A model generated the notes under the pieces. That model had not been told where the DNA came from and searched no databases. It was given only the letters and a program-made list of their open reading frames with translations. The position numbers and the translations under genes are program-made. Of a DNA stretch of 42,385 bases, positions 24,160 through 32,336 are shown one piece after another. Each line of letters begins with the position of its first letter. Positions within the stretch are counted from its first letter, which is position 1. The stretch spans positions 1-42,385 of the forward strand of contig JARRLN010000010.1 in NCBI GenBank assembly GCA_037386965.1, written 5' to 3'. This DNA is from Nitrospirota bacterium. Its GTDB lineage: Bacteria > Nitrospirota > Thermodesulfovibrionia > Thermodesulfovibrionales > JdFR-86.

Positions 24160-26727
24160 CTACCGGGGGGCCGCTCCCTGGAAGGCGTTGGGATGGCAGT
24201 GGACACAGATATCGAAGGGTTTATCGGCCTTGTACTTGAAGAGGTCGATGTAGGCGGAGCTGTGGGGGTCGTGGCAGCTGGCGCAGGTGAGGATACCGTA
24301 TTTCGATTTCGGGTCCTTCTTCCCCGTGAGGGGGTGCCCCGCGCTCGTGAAGGTCCCCGCCGCATGGCCGCCCTCGGGGATGGACGGATGGCAGGAAAGG
24401 CAGACCTCGTTTATGGGCAGCCGGGAGACCGCCGGATTGGGCGACGCATGGGCGTCGTGGCAGGCGAAGCACAGGCCCGAGGCGGCGGGAACGTGCTTGT
24501 TTTTCCTCTGGAACTTCGCCCGGTCGTGGCACATGAAGCAAAGGTCCGGGACCTTGTCCCTGAGGAGCTTCTCCTGTGTCCCCTGGTGGGGTTGGTGGCA
24601 GGTCAGGCACTGCCCCTCTCCCACGGGCTTGTGCGTATAGGCCCCCGTGAAGCGGGCGCGGTTATGGCAGATGAAGCACAGCTCCGTACGGTCGGCGACG
24701 AGGAGACTCTCCCTGTCCCCGGAGTGCGGCGTATGGCAATCCGCGCACATCCCGGCCAGGACGGCCGGATGAACGCTCTTCTGAGACGTGAACTGGGTCT
24801 TGTTGTGACAGGAGAAGCACAGCCCGGGGAGCTTGTCCACGAGCATGTTGCCGGCGGCGTCGGAGCTGTGGGGGTCGTGGCACGTGGTGCACATCCCCTG
24901 GGCGGTGGGCGTATGGGCCACCTTCTTCGTAAACTGCTCCTTGCCGTGGCAGTTGTAGCAGAGCTCCGGGGGCTTCACGTAGAGGAGCTTGTCCTCGGAT
25001 GTCGAATGGGGGCTATGGCACGTCGGGCACATGCCCGCGGCCACCGGGGGATGCGTGGAAGAACGGGTGAACTTCTCTTTCTGGTGGCACATGTAGCAGA
25101 GCTCGGGGGACTGCTTGACCAGCATGTTCGCCTTCGCGGTGGAGCCGTGAGGGTCGTGGCACGTCGTGCACATGCCCATCGCCACGGGGGCGTGGACGAC
25201 CTTCTGCGAGAACGCCTTCTTCCCGTGGCATCGGTAACAGAGCTCCGGGGGCATCTCCAGGAGAAGCTTCTTCTTCTCTCCGCCGTGCGGACTGTGGCAG
25301 GACGTGCACATGCCCGCCCTGACCGGCAGGTGCACGGACGTCTCATCCTTCGTGACGAGGTCCCCGTGGCAGGTGAAGCACAGGGTCGAGGGGCTGCTCA
25401 CCAGGAGCTTTTTGCTGGTGTCGGTGCTGTGCGGCTCGTGGCAGCTCCCGCACTGCCCCGCGGCCACCGGGGGATGCATGTTCTTGCCCTGGAAGGCCGT
25501 CTCGTCGTGGCACTGGAAGCACAGCGCAGGGCTCTCGGCCACCAGGAGTTTCTCGCGCTTTCCCGCGTGGGGCTTGTGGCAGCTCGTGCACATTCCCGAG
25601 GCCACGGGAACGTGCTGGAATTTCTTCATGAAAACTTTCTTGTCGTGGCACTGATAGCACAACTGCGGTATTTTCTCGGCCAACAGGTCGCCGGCGACCC
25701 GCGAGCTGTGGGGGTTATGGCACGTGGTGCACATGCCGCCCGCCACGGGCTGATGGACCGTCTCGCCGTAGAAGGTCTTCGGGTCGTGGCAGTTATAGCA
25801 GAGCTCCGGGGGCGGGGCCACGAGAAGCTTTTTTTCCGTTGCCGAGCTGTGGGGGTTGTGGCAGGACGTGCACATCCCGCCTTTTACGGGCATATGGACG
25901 GACCTGCCCTTGGCCATGCTCTTGTCGTGGCACTGGAAACAGAGCTTGGACTGCCCTTCCTTCAGCAACCTGTCCTCATCGCTGGCGTGAGGCAGATGGC
26001 ACATGTCGCAAGCCCCGGAGGCTACCGGCATATGCTGGTACTGCTGCGTGAACGCCTTCTTGTCGTGGCAGCCGTAGCAGAGCTCCGGCGGCTGCTTCTT
26101 GAGGATGGCCTTCTTGCTGTCGGCGCTGTGGGGGTCGTGGCACGAAACGCACATCCCCGCCTGCACCGGGGCGTGCGTCGTCTTCTTCATGAAGGCCTCC
26201 TTGTCGTGGCAGCCGAAACAGAGTGCGGGCATGGGAGCGGAAAGGAGAGACTTCTCGCCGCTTGTATGGGGGGAGTGGCAACTGGTGCACATCCCGGCGG
26301 CCACGGGCGCGTGCTGCGCGCTCCGGGAGAACATCTCCTTCTGGTGGCAACGGTAGCACAGGCCGGGCGGGGGCTCGGCCAGGAGCTTGGGGTTGTCCGA
26401 GCTGTGCACATCATGACAGAAGAGGCACTGCCCCTGCGCCACCGGGCCGTGCACGACCTTGGAGGAAAAGGACTTCCTGTCATGGCAGGCAAAGCAGAGG
26501 TCGGCGCCCTCGGCGAAGAGCCCCTTGGGGTGGTCGGGGTTGCGCTGGTGCGCCTGGACGTGGCAGCTCTTGCAGCCCATGGAGACGGCGGGATGGACCA
26601 CTTTCTTTTCCGTCAGTTTGGCGTGGCAGTCCCGGCACTTGGACATGTCCTGAGCCGCGCCCAGGGCGGGCAGGAGCACAAAGAGCAGAAAAAACAGCTT
26701 CACGGCCGGGATTTTCATGGCGTCCAT
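24160..26727 (-). CDS. Giant 35-heme c-type cytochrome built from 15 diheme repeats
   Basis: 855 residues with signal peptide MKIPAVKLFFLLFVLLPALG (an ATG at 26718 is an alternative start) and 35 CXXCH motifs. Residues ~31-56 hold a two-heme head (CRDCH, CKSCH). Residues ~78-763 hold fifteen ~46-residue repeats with the pattern LCYxCHxKxxF, HxPVAxGMC, TSCHxPHSS and LLxxxPPE. Residues ~776-850 hold a three-heme tail (CLSCH, CASCH, CVHCH). Every heme pair carries further His residues able to act as distal ligands. Its length suggests an extended wire of 10 nm or more that could span the periplasm or reach beyond the outer membrane; this is inference. It leads the operon of OmcS-like cytochromes and shares head and tail with the 7-heme protein at 2593-3168. 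Confidence 0.93.
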   Translation of the reverse strand: MDAMKIPAVKLFFLLFVLLPALGAAQDMSKCRDCHAKLTEKKVVHPAVSMGCKSCHVQAHQRNPDHPKGLFAEGADLCFACHDRKSFSSKVVHGPVAQGQCLFCHDVHSSDNPKLLAEPPPGLCYRCHQKEMFSRSAQHAPVAAGMCTSCHSPHTSGEKSLLSAPMPALCFGCHDKEAFMKKTTHAPVQAGMCVSCHDPHSADSKKAILKKQPPELCYGCHDKKAFTQQYQHMPVASGACDMCHLPHASDEDRLLKEGQSKLCFQCHDKSMAKGRSVHMPVKGGMCTSCHNPHSSATEKKLLVAPPPELCYNCHDPKTFYGETVHQPVAGGMCTTCHNPHSSRVAGDLLAEKIPQLCYQCHDKKVFMKKFQHVPVASGMCTSCHKPHAGKREKLLVAESPALCFQCHDETAFQGKNMHPPVAAGQCGSCHEPHSTDTSKKLLVSSPSTLCFTCHGDLVTKDETSVHLPVRAGMCTSCHSPHGGEKKKLLLEMPPELCYRCHGKKAFSQKVVHAPVAMGMCTTCHDPHGSTAKANMLVKQSPELCYMCHQKEKFTRSSTHPPVAAGMCPTCHSPHSTSEDKLLYVKPPELCYNCHGKEQFTKKVAHTPTAQGMCTTCHDPHSSDAAGNMLVDKLPGLCFSCHNKTQFTSQKSVHPAVLAGMCADCHTPHSGDRESLLVADRTELCFICHNRARFTGAYTHKPVGEGQCLTCHQPHQGTQEKLLRDKVPDLCFMCHDRAKFQRKNKHVPAASGLCFACHDAHASPNPAVSRLPINEVCLSCHPSIPEGGHAAGTFTSAGHPLTGKKDPKSKYGILTCASCHDPHSSAYIDLFKYKADKPFDICVHCHPNAFQGAAPR
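24439..26496 (-). repeat. Fifteen tandem ~137-bp coding repeats (diheme module)
   Basis: The repeat unit encodes two CXXCH motifs and averages about 46 codons. Copies differ at the DNA level, mostly in the first residues after each CXXCH, so expansion is old or the copies are diversifying. The conserved core is HxPVAxGMCTSCHxPHSS. Confidence 0.85.
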
Positions 26728-26826
26728 TATACAAGAAGAGCCGTCAAGAGATAAACAACTGAAAAAAGCATATCGGCTCCGCCCTCTTCGAGAGGGGCGA
26801 ACTTCCGGCTCGCGCAGGGGGGAAAT

Positions 26827-29800
26827 CTAGGGGAAAGTAACGGTGAACTCGGCCTCCGAGCCCCGCCCCCAGGAGCCCTCTCTGCGCACCTTCAGGGACA
26901 GGGTCTCTCCCGGGTGCTTGTCGAACAGGGCGATGCGGAGGTCGGAGATTTCCTTTATGTCCAGGCCGCCCGCGCTGACCAGGACGTCGCCGGGCTGAAG
27001 GCCCGCCTTTGCCGCGGGGCTGTCCGCGGCCATTTCCTTGATGCGAACGCCCTCTTCGCCCTTCTCCAGGACCACGCCCAGCTTCTCCGGCTCAGGGGCC
27101 GCGAGGGGCTGGGCAAAAACCACATAGTCGGCCATCCCCGGGACCAGGTGCTCGCCCTCCGGAGAGCCGAGGAGAATGGCGTAGTCCTTTCCCGTGAGGC
27201 GGTACGCCCGCCGGGGAATCCCCGAGCCGAAGGCCACGTGGGAGGAGCCGGCCAGAACGACCATCTGGTAGCCCGGATAGGTCCGGAAAAAGTCCGCCAC
27301 CGCGTGGGCCATCGTCTCGTCCCAGAGGATTTGCGCCTGGTAGAAGTTCGTAAAAGAGCCGTTGTCGTGCACCGTGAAAGCGGCACGGAGCCTTTCTTTG
27401 TACCCCGCATCGGAGAAGTCCATGTCTTCGGGGACCTGGCTCCTCTCCTCCTTGCCGAGGGCGTCCAGCCCGCCCTCGGCGACCTTCTTGACGACCTCGG
27501 CCTTCTGGTTGAGGGCCACCACCGGAATCTTATGCGTGCGGGCGAAGCTGAGGATTTCCCGGTACAGGTGATAGTTGTACCGCCAGCGCTCGTAGTACTG
27601 CGTCTTCTTCAGGAGCTCCTGCTCGTCGATGTTTCCCGCGACATACTCGTCAAGGGCATCCTGGAAGGGGCGCTCGAACATCTCCATGCCGATGCCGAAG
27701 GGGCGCCCTTCCTCCTGGAGGGCCTTGAGCAGGGCCAGCTGCACCCGATGGTCCTGGTAGCGCGCGTGCCCCTCTCCCACATAGATGACGGGCTTGTCGA
27801 TGACCTTTCGTATCGCCTCGTCCAGGGATACGCCGCTTCCGGGCACCATGGCCGAGGCGCGCATGGAAAGGTCGAAGCGCATACCCTCCTGGCTGGGCAG
27901 AGTGTAGGAAAGAACCCTCTCGCCGTCCCTGAATCCGAGCACGGAGGAAGCGTCGTCCCTGAAAAAGGCGTGTGAGGAACTCAGCACCTGGAAGGCCTCC
28001 GCCGCCTCTACCGAGGCAACCACCCGCCTCCCGTTCAGGGGGTTCTTCCGGACGGCCAGCTCCAGGGCCGCTTCCCCCCCGCGGGGCTGGCCCGCTTTAT
28101 CGAGGGCCTCGCGGAACGGCGCGTCTCCGGCGTAAAGGCGCCCAAGCACGGGGCTTCCGTGCCCCAGCACCATGAACGACGCCTTGCGGATCTCCTCGTC
28201 AGTCACCTCCGTTTCGTCCTTCAGGGTAAATCCCCGTTCTCTCAATGTTTCGAGAAGTGCGGCGTACTTCTTCCGTTCCGCGTCGTCCCCGGGCAAGGCA
28301 ACGATGCGCTCGGGACTGCCCAGAAAAGCCGACAACACCGGGGGGGTCTCGTCCTCGTCAAGCACCCGCAGAACGTCGTACCCGGGGTCGACGACGAGCT
28401 CCGTGGGCTGCCCCGGGGTCTTGAGCGACACGTACTGGACCGGCTCGGTTACCTCCACGTCCGTCTCGTGGGCGCCTGCCTCCGTGTCGACGACCACGGG
28501 GAGACTGAAGCGGTAGGGCTTGCCCTGCTGCCTCAGGGTAAAGGTCACCCTGTAGCTCCCGTCAAGAAGCAGGGCGCGGGGCTCGCTCACCGTAAAGGAG
28601 GGCACCCCCGGCCGCTCGACCCACTGGGCGAAGAACTCCTTGAGGTCCTTCCCCGAGGCCACCTCGAAGGACTCCCTCACGTCCGTCCAGGAGGCCATCT
28701 TGAAACGGCGTATCTTCACCAGGTGCTGTAGGGCCTGAAAGAGCGCGTCCCTTCCCACTTTCCTGTCGAGCATGTGGAAAAAGACCACCCCCTTGCCCTG
28801 CATCATGGCCCGGCCCGCGGCGTCCTCGGGGCCCTTGTAGTCGGCCAGGCTCGTGCCGCCGCCGCCCTGGGCGTAGTTGTTATAGGTAACGAGGGCCTTC
28901 TTGCGGAAGGCGGCGTCCCTTTCCTTCCGCTCGGCAAAGAGGTGCTCCGAAAGGAAGGCCGTCAGCCCGTCCCCCCAGTCTCCCTGATGGACGTCCACAT
29001 AGAGGGAATTGCCCACCCACTGGCTCAAAACGTCCCTGGCCACGATGGGCTCGGCCAGGAACGGCCGGCGGGCGATGTCCCATCCCAAAAGGGCGTAGGT
29101 GGGCATGGAATGGCTCTCGGGCAGGACGTTCTCGACGATGAACAAGTGCCTGTAAGGGTAATCCCCGAGCACCTCTTCATAGAAGCGGATGTACTTCTTG
29201 GCCTGCTCGATGTAAATGTCCGACAGTTTCGCGTCCCGGGGGAACAGATATGTGTAGATGACCGTGTTGCCCACGTAGCCGGCGTTCCTGCTGTACGGGC
29301 CCGCCGTGAGGGTCAGGGCGGGAAGGGGGTTTTTGAAACGGAAGGAATACCGGGTCTGGTTCCCGGGGAGGCCCTCCGGCCGTATCTCGTCGTTCTCCGA
29401 CACGGGGACGAAGCCGTCGGGCAGGGTAACGGTCAGCCGGTAGTAGGCCAGGTGGTCCTCGGTCTGCACAATGGGGTACCAGTGGCCGGTAAGGAAAAGC
29501 CCCTCCTTGTCGATGATGCCCTCCCTGACGACGGGAAGCTCTTCGTCCTTCACGATCTCGTTCCCGGGGAAAACGCCCTCGAAGCCCACGACGAGGACGC
29601 CGGCCGTGGGGCCGACCGTGAAGACCCCGTCAGTGGGCGTAACGTCCAGCATCTCGCCGTTCAGGGCGACCCCCGTCAAGCGGAGCTTTCCCAGGTCCAC
29701 CGTGTACTGTTTCTCCACGGGCAGAATCACCCGCACCCTGCCCGTCAGCAGATGCTTGGACGGCTCCACGGTCACATTTATTTCATGCTCCGGCAGAAGC

Positions 29801-29886
29801 GGCCCTTCGATGAGCTGCACCGCAGCGGCCGGCACGGCGGCGGCCACAAGGATAAAAACGACGAGCGGGACCACGACGTTACGCAT
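26827..29886 (-). CDS. Three-domain exported protein: catalytically dead M1-peptidase-like, ChaN-like haem-binding, PDZ
   Basis: 1019 residues from ATG 29886, with AGGAGG at six bases and a perfect TATAAT at 29908-29913. Signal peptide MRNVVVPLVVFILVAAAVPA. Residues ~20-440 follow the M1 aminopeptidase layout. Where active enzymes read HExxHQWxGN, this one reads ARDVLSQWVGN, and the downstream NEG motif is GDG, so all zinc ligands are lost. Residues ~670-920 match the ChaN-like haem/iron-binding family (VIYVGEGHARYQDHRVQL, IGMEMFERPFQDALDEYV, MVVLAGSSHVAFGSGIP). A PDZ domain ends the protein (KEMAADSPAAKAGLQPGDVL). Next to ten cytochrome genes it may handle haem or act as a chaperone. Confidence 0.85.
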   Translation of the reverse strand: MRNVVVPLVVFILVAAAVPAAAVQLIEGPLLPEHEINVTVEPSKHLLTGRVRVILPVEKQYTVDLGKLRLTGVALNGEMLDVTPTDGVFTVGPTAGVLVVGFEGVFPGNEIVKDEELPVVREGIIDKEGLFLTGHWYPIVQTEDHLAYYRLTVTLPDGFVPVSENDEIRPEGLPGNQTRYSFRFKNPLPALTLTAGPYSRNAGYVGNTVIYTYLFPRDAKLSDIYIEQAKKYIRFYEEVLGDYPYRHLFIVENVLPESHSMPTYALLGWDIARRPFLAEPIVARDVLSQWVGNSLYVDVHQGDWGDGLTAFLSEHLFAERKERDAAFRKKALVTYNNYAQGGGGTSLADYKGPEDAAGRAMMQGKGVVFFHMLDRKVGRDALFQALQHLVKIRRFKMASWTDVRESFEVASGKDLKEFFAQWVERPGVPSFTVSEPRALLLDGSYRVTFTLRQQGKPYRFSLPVVVDTEAGAHETDVEVTEPVQYVSLKTPGQPTELVVDPGYDVLRVLDEDETPPVLSAFLGSPERIVALPGDDAERKKYAALLETLRERGFTLKDETEVTDEEIRKASFMVLGHGSPVLGRLYAGDAPFREALDKAGQPRGGEAALELAVRKNPLNGRRVVASVEAAEAFQVLSSSHAFFRDDASSVLGFRDGERVLSYTLPSQEGMRFDLSMRASAMVPGSGVSLDEAIRKVIDKPVIYVGEGHARYQDHRVQLALLKALQEEGRPFGIGMEMFERPFQDALDEYVAGNIDEQELLKKTQYYERWRYNYHLYREILSFARTHKIPVVALNQKAEVVKKVAEGGLDALGKEERSQVPEDMDFSDAGYKERLRAAFTVHDNGSFTNFYQAQILWDETMAHAVADFFRTYPGYQMVVLAGSSHVAFGSGIPRRAYRLTGKDYAILLGSPEGEHLVPGMADYVVFAQPLAAPEPEKLGVVLEKGEEGVRIKEMAADSPAAKAGLQPGDVLVSAGGLDIKEISDLRIALFDKHPGETLSLKVRREGSWGRGSEAEFTVTFP

Positions 29887-30033
29887 AAGGCTCCTCCTCA
29901 GCATCCTATTATAAAGAAGAAGGGTCGAACAGTGGTAGCGCCGTCCCGAAGGGCGCTCAAAGGACCGCGCGAGGCGGCCTCCGGAGGGGAGCCGGGACGA
30001 CCGTGCCCCGGGACACGCTCTGCACGGAGCGCC

Positions 30034-30062
30034 TTGACAAATCGCCCCGGCACGCCTACAGT
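30034..30062 (+). promoter_or_regulatory. Sigma-70 promoter of the candidate selenoprotein gene
   Basis: TTGACA at 30034-30039 and TACAGT at 30057-30062 are separated by exactly 17 bases. The start would be near 30069, just before a short CCCCCGGCAAGGGGG hairpin, leaving a ~47-base leader to the ATG at 30116. Confidence 0.65.
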
Positions 30063-30115
30063 AGCATTCGAAGCCCCCGGCAAGGGGGATGCGCACGGAG
30101 CAAGGAGGTGCCGTC

Positions 30116-30373
30116 ATGCTGATAAGGCTTTTTCTGAATGACCCGCAGGGACGGCGGTGAAAAACCATCGGCTCCGTGGTCGCGGAGCTTGGAAAATCCT
30201 ACGCCTTCGATGTCGAGATAATCAGAAAGCCCGAGGCCGGCAGGCTCGGCCGCCCTTCCCTTCCGAAATTCCCCGCCATGGAGATAGACGATGAGCTTTT
30301 CTTTGAGGACGGGGGAACGTCCGTGAAAGAGCTCGAGCGGGAGCTCATCCGCAGAAACGCACCCAGGGCGTAA
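30116..30373 (+). CDS. Candidate small thioredoxin-fold selenoprotein (in-frame TGA at codon 15)
   Basis: ATG 30116 follows a nine-base Shine-Dalgarno (AAGGAGGTG) at five bases. It reads MLIRLFLNDPQGRR, then TGA (30158-30160), then continues in the same frame for 70 protein-like residues to TAA. With the TGA read as selenocysteine the product is 85 residues: a beta strand (LIRLFLN), Sec15, a helix (GSVVAELGKSY), a strand (FDVEII), a Pro-containing loop and strand (LPKFPAMEIDDELFF) and a final helix (VKELERELIRR). That order is thioredoxin-like. A SECIS-like hairpin with GGUC in its loop follows the TGA by ten bases. The alternative is a simple nonsense mutation, or initiation at GTG 30176, which has no ribosome site. 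No Sec machinery is in the window. Confidence 0.6.
30171..30188 (+). promoter_or_regulatory. Bacterial SECIS-like hairpin after the in-frame TGA
   Basis: GCTCCG (30171-30176) pairs perfectly with CGGAGC (30183-30188) around the loop TGGTCG. The loop contains GGUC, as in the E. coli fdhF SECIS loop. GGUC begins 17 bases after the TGA, close to the 18 bases in fdhF. A U-G pair could close the loop to GGUC exactly. Confidence 0.55.
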
Positions 30374-30505
30374 GGCCTAGAAGGGGAAGCTGAAAGAGGC
30401 CGTATTCGCGACCCCGCTTTTCACCCCTATCTTTTCAGCATCCCTTGCCGTGGGCCGAGGCGCCCGGAGCGGCCCATGGCCTTTCGGGCACGCGCCTCCC
30501 GCACA

Positions 30506-30533
30506 TTTACTTCCGCTCCTTTCTTGCTACAAT
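30506..30533 (+). promoter_or_regulatory. Possible sigma-70 promoter upstream of the DUF6448 gene
   Basis: TTTACT at 30506-30511 and TACAAT at 30528-30533 are 16 bases apart. The start would be near 30540, leaving a ~165-base leader that contains the strong hairpin at 30633-30663. Confidence 0.45.
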
Positions 30534-30632
30534 CAGAGGGGGATGTTCCTCGGCACCTTGAGCTTTCGGTGGCTTGAAACGGCGCTCCTTCCGGAGGTCT
30601 TCCGGGCAGCGCACGCCAAGCTCAAATAAAGA

Positions 30633-30663
30633 AGGCGGCCCGAGCACGTGGTTCGGGCCGCCT
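30633..30663. terminator. Strong hairpin in the leader of the DUF6448 gene; terminator-like on the minus strand
   Basis: AGGCGGCCCGA (30633-30643) pairs perfectly with TCGGGCCGCCT (30653-30663), extendable by two more pairs. Read on the minus strand it is followed by TCTTTATTT, like an intrinsic terminator, yet no minus-strand gene ends here. On the plus strand it lies about 40 bases before the ATG of the 30704 gene and could act as a leader structure. Confidence 0.55.
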
Positions 30664-30703
30664 GTGGACGCATCAAAGCCCACGGAGAATCGGGAGGTGT
30701 TCC

Positions 30704-31303
30704 ATGAAACCCAGAACAGTCCTTTTGACGGCGGGGGTTTTCCTTGCCTCTCTGTTTGCTTTGCCCGGCGGGGCCGCCGCGCACTGCGACACGCTGGGCG
30801 GGCCGGTGGTGGCCGCGGCCAAGACGGCCCTGGAGACGGGCGACATCACGCCCGTGCTGAAGTGGGTGAGGAAGGAGGACGAAGCAGAAATAAGGGAGAT
30901 GTTCGAGAAGGCCCTCGCCGTCAGAAAGAAGGGGCCGGAGGCGCGGGAGCTTGCCGACATGTACTTCTTCGAGACGCTGGTGCGCATCCACAGGGCCGGC
31001 GAAGGGGCGCCCTACACCGGGCTCAAGCCTGCCGGAGCCGTGGAGCCGGCGGTAGAGCAGGCCGACCGGGCGCTTGCTAGCGGGAAGGTCGACGGGCTCG
31101 TCCGGCTGGTCACCGAGGCCGTCCGGGAGGGAATCCGCGAGCGTTTCCAGCGCGCGTACACGCGCAGTGAGCACGCCCAGGACAGCGTTGCGGCAGGCCG
31201 CGCCTTTGTCCGGGCCTACGTGGAGTTCACGCACTACGTTGAGCGGCTCCACATGGATGCGACGGCGCACGGCGGGGCGGAAACGCACGAGCATCACCAG
31301 TGA
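30704..31303 (+). CDS. DUF6448 family secreted protein
   Basis: 199 residues. GGGAGGTG stands five bases before the ATG, and the signal peptide (KPRTVLLTAGVFLASLFALP) is cleaved before HCDTLGGPVV. The motifs HCDTLGGPVVAAAKTALETG, TPVLKWVRKEDEAEI, ELADMYFFETLVRIHRAGEG and APYTGLKPAG are the hallmark of DUF6448, a family without assigned function. The mature protein is helical and has a His-rich C-terminus (HGGAETHEHHQ), which could bind metal. The gene is monocistronic and convergent with the ABC transporter genes. Confidence 0.85.
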   Translation: MKPRTVLLTAGVFLASLFALPGGAAAHCDTLGGPVVAAAKTALETGDITPVLKWVRKEDEAEIREMFEKALAVRKKGPEARELADMYFFETLVRIHRAGEGAPYTGLKPAGAVEPAVEQADRALASGKVDGLVRLVTEAVREGIRERFQRAYTRSEHAQDSVAAGRAFVRAYVEFTHYVERLHMDATAHGGAETHEHHQ

Positions 31304-31562
31304 CGCAGGGGCGACCGGAAATACAAGGCAAGGCAGGCCGAAGGGCCGGGTGGTTGTGCAGGACGCTGCCGCCCCCCGGGCGTGGCCGGGCCAAAAGAAC
31401 GGGATACATTCAGGCGGCGCGGCGCGGTCGAAGCGAGGCCCTTCGGCCGGTAGGGTTATGTTCCCCGTACGGGTGGGGCGGACGGAGTTCCGGGCGTCCG
31501 CCGCCGGCGGATGCGGAAGCTCCCGGTTCCGGGGAAGGTTCCGGCGTGCTTTTGAAAGTCCT

Positions 31563-32336
31563 TCATCTCCTGAAAAATATCGACGCGAAAAAGATTGCCG
31601 TGCTTACCAGGATGATCAGGGGGCCGGCGGGAAACCCGGTCAGCTTGAAAAGCACTATCCCCGCGGATGAAGACACCGCGCCGATAACCATCGCCCCGAA
31701 GGCATACTGGGACAGATTTCTGCTCAGGTTCCGCGCGGCGGCGGCCGGAATGGCGACCAGCGCCGCCGTCAGGAGGCCGCCGACCATCTTGACTCCCAGG
31801 GCGACGATGACGGCAATCAGGAGCAAATAGACGAGATTGTGTTTCTTGACGTTTATGCCCTTGGACCGCGCCAGGTCGTCGGAAATGTTGACCAGGACCA
31901 TGTCCGGGTAGATTTTCCTTATGACAACGAAAAGGACAAGGGCGACAAGCACGGAGACGACCGTTTCCCAGAGGCCTATCCTGGAGATGTCGCCCACCAG
32001 GGCCGCCTCCGCCTGTTCCATGGGCAAGAACAGGAAAGCGACGGCCACGCCCGAGGCAAAGACGACGGCGGTCAGCGCTTCCATGGGCAGGTGTGTTCCC
32101 AGTTCGAACAGCCAGATGAAAACGATACCCAGAATGACGAAGGGGAAAGCGCCCAGCGATACGTCGAAGCCGTATATCAGGGCCAGGGCCACCCCCGGCA
32201 GGGCCAAATGCCCCAGGGGGCCGGCGACGAGGGCCATCCTCTTGCTCAGCATCAGAGACCCCAGGTATCCGGCCACGCCGCCGATAAAAATGCCCGCCGT
32301 CAGGCTTAACCACAGTTGACCCGGCATGGCCGTCAT
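31563..32336 (-). CDS. Zinc/manganese-type ABC transporter permease (ABC-3 family)
   Basis: 257 residues from ATG 32336, which overlaps the TGA of the ATPase gene (ATGA). About eight hydrophobic segments are visible. LGHLALPGVALALIYG and VKMVGGLLTAALVAIPAAAARNLSRN are typical of ZnuB/MntB-like permeases; the second contains the EAA-like cytoplasmic helix. It pairs with the adjacent ATPase. No substrate-binding protein gene is present in the window. Confidence 0.88.
   Translation of the reverse strand: MTAMPGQLWLSLTAGIFIGGVAGYLGSLMLSKRMALVAGPLGHLALPGVALALIYGFDVSLGAFPFVILGIVFIWLFELGTHLPMEALTAVVFASGVAVAFLFLPMEQAEAALVGDISRIGLWETVVSVLVALVLFVVIRKIYPDMVLVNISDDLARSKGINVKKHNLVYLLLIAVIVALGVKMVGGLLTAALVAIPAAAARNLSRNLSQYAFGAMVIGAVSSSAGIVLFKLTGFPAGPLIILVSTAIFFASIFFRR

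Noticed and set aside
24439-26496. Regular repeats considered as a CRISPR array
   Set aside because: The ~137-bp period, lack of identical short repeats and intact coding frame show coding repeats, not CRISPR.
26726-26747. TTGACG/TATAAT as promoter of the 35-heme gene
   Set aside because: The two boxes are only 10 bases apart, and TATAAT overlaps the start codon.
24193-26754. An 853-codon plus-strand open frame opposite the 35-heme gene
   Set aside because: It mirrors the repeat structure of the cytochrome (every CXXCH repeated in antisense) and has no signal or family of its own.
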